Of a DNA stretch of 35,752 nt, positions 33,311 through 35,752 are shown in pieces. Made by a program: the position numbers and the translations under genes. The notes under the pieces were generated by a model. That model worked only from the letters and a program-made list of their open reading frames with translations, was not told where the DNA came from and searched no databases. Source of the stretch: Gammaproteobacteria bacterium (GTDB lineage Bacteria > Pseudomonadota > Gammaproteobacteria > SZUA-152); NCBI GenBank assembly GCA_032250735.1, contig JAVVEP010000022.1, positions 1 through 35,752 on the forward strand, given 5' to 3'. Each line of letters begins with the position of its first letter. Positions within the stretch are counted from its first letter, which is position 1.

Positions 33311-34696
33311 CTAGCCGGACTTGATGTCCTGCTGATAGCGGGCCAGGGCGATCTGTCGACTGCTGGCCAGATCGACCATCGGCGCGGGATAGCCGGTGGA
33401 TTGATAGTCCGGCAGCCACTGCCGGATATAGGCGTCCCTGGGATCAAATCGCTTCGCCTGGGTGACGGGATTGAATATCCGGTAGTACGGCGAGGCATCC
33501 ACGCCACAGCCGGCCACCCACTGCCAGCCCATGGTGTTGTTGGCGAGATTCGCATCCACCAGGGTCTCCCAGAACCAGTGCGCGCCCTGCGTCCAGTTGA
33601 TGCCCATATTTTTGGTCAACAGGGAACTGGTGATCATCCGCACGCGGTTATGCATCCACCCCGTCTCCCACAGCTGGCGCATGCCGGCATCGACGATGGG
33701 GATGCCGGTTTTACCCGCCGTCCAGCGCGAAAAGTCGCGCCGGTTGCTGCGCCAGAAGGATTTTTTATAACGCGGATTCATCGGCTGGGTGGCGGTCTGC
33801 GGAAAGTGCCACAAAATGTGATGAGCAAACTCACGCCAGATCAGCTGCCGCAGAAAAACCTCGGCCGCGGTGGTCGCGCCTTTGCCCCCTGCCCCATTGA
33901 GGATCGGCAGTATACGCCGGTAGATCTGCTGCGGCGTCAGCTCGCCAAAGTGCAGACCGGGAGACAGGCGGGAGGTACCCTCCACCGAGGGAATGTCGCG
34001 GTCCTGCGGATAACCCTCCATCGCTCCGTCTACAAAACGGTCGAGCAGATCCAGGCTGTGCGACTCACCGGGCGTCCAGTGCTTGGCGAGCTTGTGGTGC
34101 CAGGGATGGCTGTCCAGCAGTCCGAGCGCCTGCAACGGGAGAGCAGAACGGACACGGGGCGAGGAGAGCTTTTTCGCGCTCGCCAAGGGAAAGCGGATCG
34201 GGTAGTCGGCGTACACGGCATCGACGATCGGCCTGAGTTTTTTATAAAAGGGCGTGAACACCCGGTAGGGCTGTTGCTGATTGTTGAGCACCGTTCCCGG
34301 CGTCGCCAGCAGGCCGGCATCAAAGGCGGTCAGCTTAATGTTATGCCCCAACCTGTCTTCCAGCGCCCGGTCGCGCTGCTGCAAATGCGGTTCGTACAGG
34401 CGGTTGAAGACCAGCGCACCGGCCCCGGTCTGCTGGATGATCTCCGCCAGCACCGACTCACTGGCGCCGGCGAAATAGTGCAGCCGGAGGCCGTAAGCGC
34501 GTAACTGCGTGTCCAACGCCAGCAGGCTGTGGTGCAGCCACCAGCGCGAGGCAGCGCCCGGCGCCCAGGGTCGCTCCTCCTGCGGGGCATGGATATAGAT
34601 GGGCAATATTGAGCCGCCGTTATCACAGGCCCGGTTCAGCGCGGGGTTGTCGTGCAGGCGCAGGTCGCGCCGAAACCAGAGGATGGTCGTCTGCAT
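33311..34696 (-). CDS. phrB: Deoxyribodipyrimidine photolyase
   Basis: A light-driven repair enzyme for cyclobutane pyrimidine dimers, 461 residues. The N-terminal antenna domain starts WFRRDLRLHDNPAL. The FAD domain carries EGTSRLSPGLHFGELTP, then FLRQLIWREFAHHILWHFP, WTAGKTGIPIVDAGMRQLWE, GWMHNRVRM and the Trp/Asn-rich NNTMGWQWVAGCGVDASPYY, with the tryptophans expected for flavin photoreduction. The length and motifs fit class I CPD photolyase. ATG 34696 gives the normal N-terminus. Confidence 0.95.
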   Translation of the reverse strand: MQTTILWFRRDLRLHDNPALNRACDNGGSILPIYIHAPQEERPWAPGAASRWWLHHSLLALDTQLRAYGLRLHYFAGASESVLAEIIQQTGAGALVFNRLYEPHLQQRDRALEDRLGHNIKLTAFDAGLLATPGTVLNNQQQPYRVFTPFYKKLRPIVDAVYADYPIRFPLASAKKLSSPRVRSALPLQALGLLDSHPWHHKLAKHWTPGESHSLDLLDRFVDGAMEGYPQDRDIPSVEGTSRLSPGLHFGELTPQQIYRRILPILNGAGGKGATTAAEVFLRQLIWREFAHHILWHFPQTATQPMNPRYKKSFWRSNRRDFSRWTAGKTGIPIVDAGMRQLWETGWMHNRVRMITSSLLTKNMGINWTQGAHWFWETLVDANLANNTMGWQWVAGCGVDASPYYRIFNPVTQAKRFDPRDAYIRQWLPDYQSTGYPAPMVDLASSRQIALARYQQDIKSG

Positions 34697-34758
34697 CTGC
34701 TTGTCGGCCTACAGTGCCCGTGCCCGACAACCCTGTCTAACGAAAAGTCTTGCCACCC

Positions 34759-35742
34759 TTAAAGCTGCTCGAACTCAAGATAGGTGCGATTCATGTTGGT
34801 GCGGTGCAGGCTGTCAAAATGTTCCAGGTGCCGGAACTGGGGCAGGTCTTCATACTGCTTGAGAATATCCTGCATGGATTCCATCTCCCGTGCACCGGCA
34901 CCGATGGTGTTGACCAGAAAATCATAATAGTCGCCGCAGTCACGTTTCGCCTTTTCTACCGTGCTGACGCCGCCATGGCCGGGCACGATGAAGCGGGGCT
35001 TGAGCGCAACCAGCTCGTGAAAGGCCTGCTGCCCATTCTTCACGCTGGACCAGGGCAGCACGGTGAAGATGCGATCGACATAGATAAGGTCGCCCGAAAA
35101 GACCACCGACTGTGCCGGCAGCCACACCCGGATATCGCCGGGGTAATGCGCATGGGTATAACGCAGCTCCAGCTGCTGACCATCCAGGTCAAGGCTGGCC
35201 GACTCGCCCGCAATGATCCTGTCGGCCTGTTTCGGCACAGTTCCCTCGAAGCGCTGCTTCAGGAAGCCCTGCATGTTTTTCATCTGGGCATCGGCATATT
35301 TCTTCTGCGTCTCCACCGTGCGCGCCATGGCGATGATCTCGGCCCCCCGGGAGGCAAAGTAGTCATTACCCAGCCAGCGATGGTCCTGACTGCCGGTATT
35401 GATCACCCATTTCACCGGCTTATCGGTCACCGCCGCGATGGCCGCCTCTACCCGCTGCGCCCCGATGCGGCTGGCGCCGGAATCAATCAGGATGACGCCG
35501 GTGTCGGCAATAATAAAACCGAGATTGTTATTGAGCCCGTCATTCTCTTCACTACGCTGGCCCAGCGGGCCGATGAAGGCATAGACGTTCTCGGTAACCT
35601 TCTCGGCCTTCGGGGTATAGGCCTGCGCCGTGCCCATCGCCAACAGGCCGGCAAAAAGGCTCAGCCCGATAAACACAGTAGTAGGTGTTCGCATGTTTGT
35701 TCGCATGTTTGTTCGCATGTTTGTTCGCATGTTTGTTCGCAT
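34759..35742 (-). CDS. Exported metallo-beta-lactamase-fold protein with altered metal motif
   Basis: A periplasmic MBL-fold hydrolase of at least 327 residues. After a tandem MRTN repeat (1-19), a signal peptide runs to about 42 (cleavage after AQA). The fold is clear: GVILIDSGAS (82-91), THAHYPGDI (196-204), VFSGDLIYVDR (214-224) and VPGHGG (253-258). The usual HxHxDH zinc loop reads NTGSQDHRW (115-123): the first two His are Gly and Gln, although D120 and H121 remain. So the metal site is atypical, with perhaps one metal bound. It resembles SoxH/quinoprotein-associated MBL proteins. The start is uncertain because the 12-bp repeat, each unit with an ATG, runs off the window end. Confidence 0.85.
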   Translation of the reverse strand: MRTNMRTNMRTNMRTNMRTPTTVFIGLSLFAGLLAMGTAQAYTPKAEKVTENVYAFIGPLGQRSEENDGLNNNLGFIIADTGVILIDSGASRIGAQRVEAAIAAVTDKPVKWVINTGSQDHRWLGNDYFASRGAEIIAMARTVETQKKYADAQMKNMQGFLKQRFEGTVPKQADRIIAGESASLDLDGQQLELRYTHAHYPGDIRVWLPAQSVVFSGDLIYVDRIFTVLPWSSVKNGQQAFHELVALKPRFIVPGHGGVSTVEKAKRDCGDYYDFLVNTIGAGAREMESMQDILKQYEDLPQFRHLEHFDSLHRTNMNRTYLEFEQL

Positions 35743-35752
35743 GTTTGTTCGC
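35687..35752. repeat. 12-bp tandem repeat carrying serial start codons
   Basis: GTTCGCATGTTT repeats exactly from 35687 to the window end, five full units plus half. On the minus strand each unit encodes MRTN. The array continues past the window, so its copy number is unknown. Confidence 0.95.

Noticed and set aside
33154-33555. Minus-strand frame of 133 codons overlapping the photolyase end
   Set aside because: It is an out-of-frame shadow of the photolyase C-terminus, extended by the 12-bp repeats.

Overview
The window reads as chromosomal DNA of a respiring gammaproteobacterium of moderately high G+C. The evidence is the order small SRP RNA / dnaX / ybaB / recR (as in Pseudomonas-type genomes), a YqiB-type DUF1249 gene, and a complete cbb3 oxidase locus. 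The mix (cbb3 oxidase, SHP-type and diheme cytochromes, molybdate uptake) would suit a microaerobic or anaerobic respirer of the Chromatiales/Ectothiorhodospira kind. That placement is inference only.

Layout. Positions 1-1330 hold two unrecognised minus-strand genes. A compact modABC molybdate transporter follows (1331-3937), then a 13-bp hairpin and the 4.5S/SRP RNA gene (about 4035-4146), and an orphan membrane histidine kinase (4380-6137). From 6133 to 8730 lies a scarred accessory patch: REP/BIME-like palindromes, two eight-unit heptamer arrays, and a duplicated dnaX promoter plus first 38 codons (6221-6630, copy of 8511-8930). Between the two copies sit a BON-domain lipoprotein gene and decayed coiled-coil and bacterioferritin-like genes. 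Intact dnaX, ybaB and recR follow (8803-11588). Then come fliA, a DUF1249 gene and a Sel1-repeat secreted protein gene (11787-14180).

Positions 14661-22993 are ccoNOQP, a 37-codon membrane-peptide gene, and ccoGHIS: the cbb3 oxidase with its assembly and copper-delivery functions. After a convergent unknown gene comes a TauE/SafE-like (DsbD_2-type) membrane protein often found with cbb3 genes. Positions 24673-28737 are a second electron-transfer unit: cytochrome b561, an SHP-type oxygen-binding cytochrome, a diheme cytochrome c, a PepSY protein and an OmpR-type two-component pair. A MacA-like adaptor, an ABC ATPase and a MacB/FtsX-type permease follow (29066-32172), then a cold-shock gene with a clear sigma-70 promoter and terminator. 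The right end has three minus-strand genes: CbiX-type chelatase, DNA photolyase and a metallo-beta-lactamase-fold protein.

How it fits together. Molybdate import, two cytochrome systems and a tetrapyrrole chelatase point to a cell investing in respiratory cofactors. The least expected signals are these: sigma-28-like promoters in front of both fliA and the Sel1 gene, with no flagellar genes in view; the dnaX 5' duplication that frames a decaying stress-gene patch; a tiny transmembrane ORF embedded in the cco operon; a TTTCAG-N5-TTTCAG direct repeat upstream of the b561/SHP/DHC operon; and several 12-bp tandem repeats, one of which supplies a series of start codons for the last gene.
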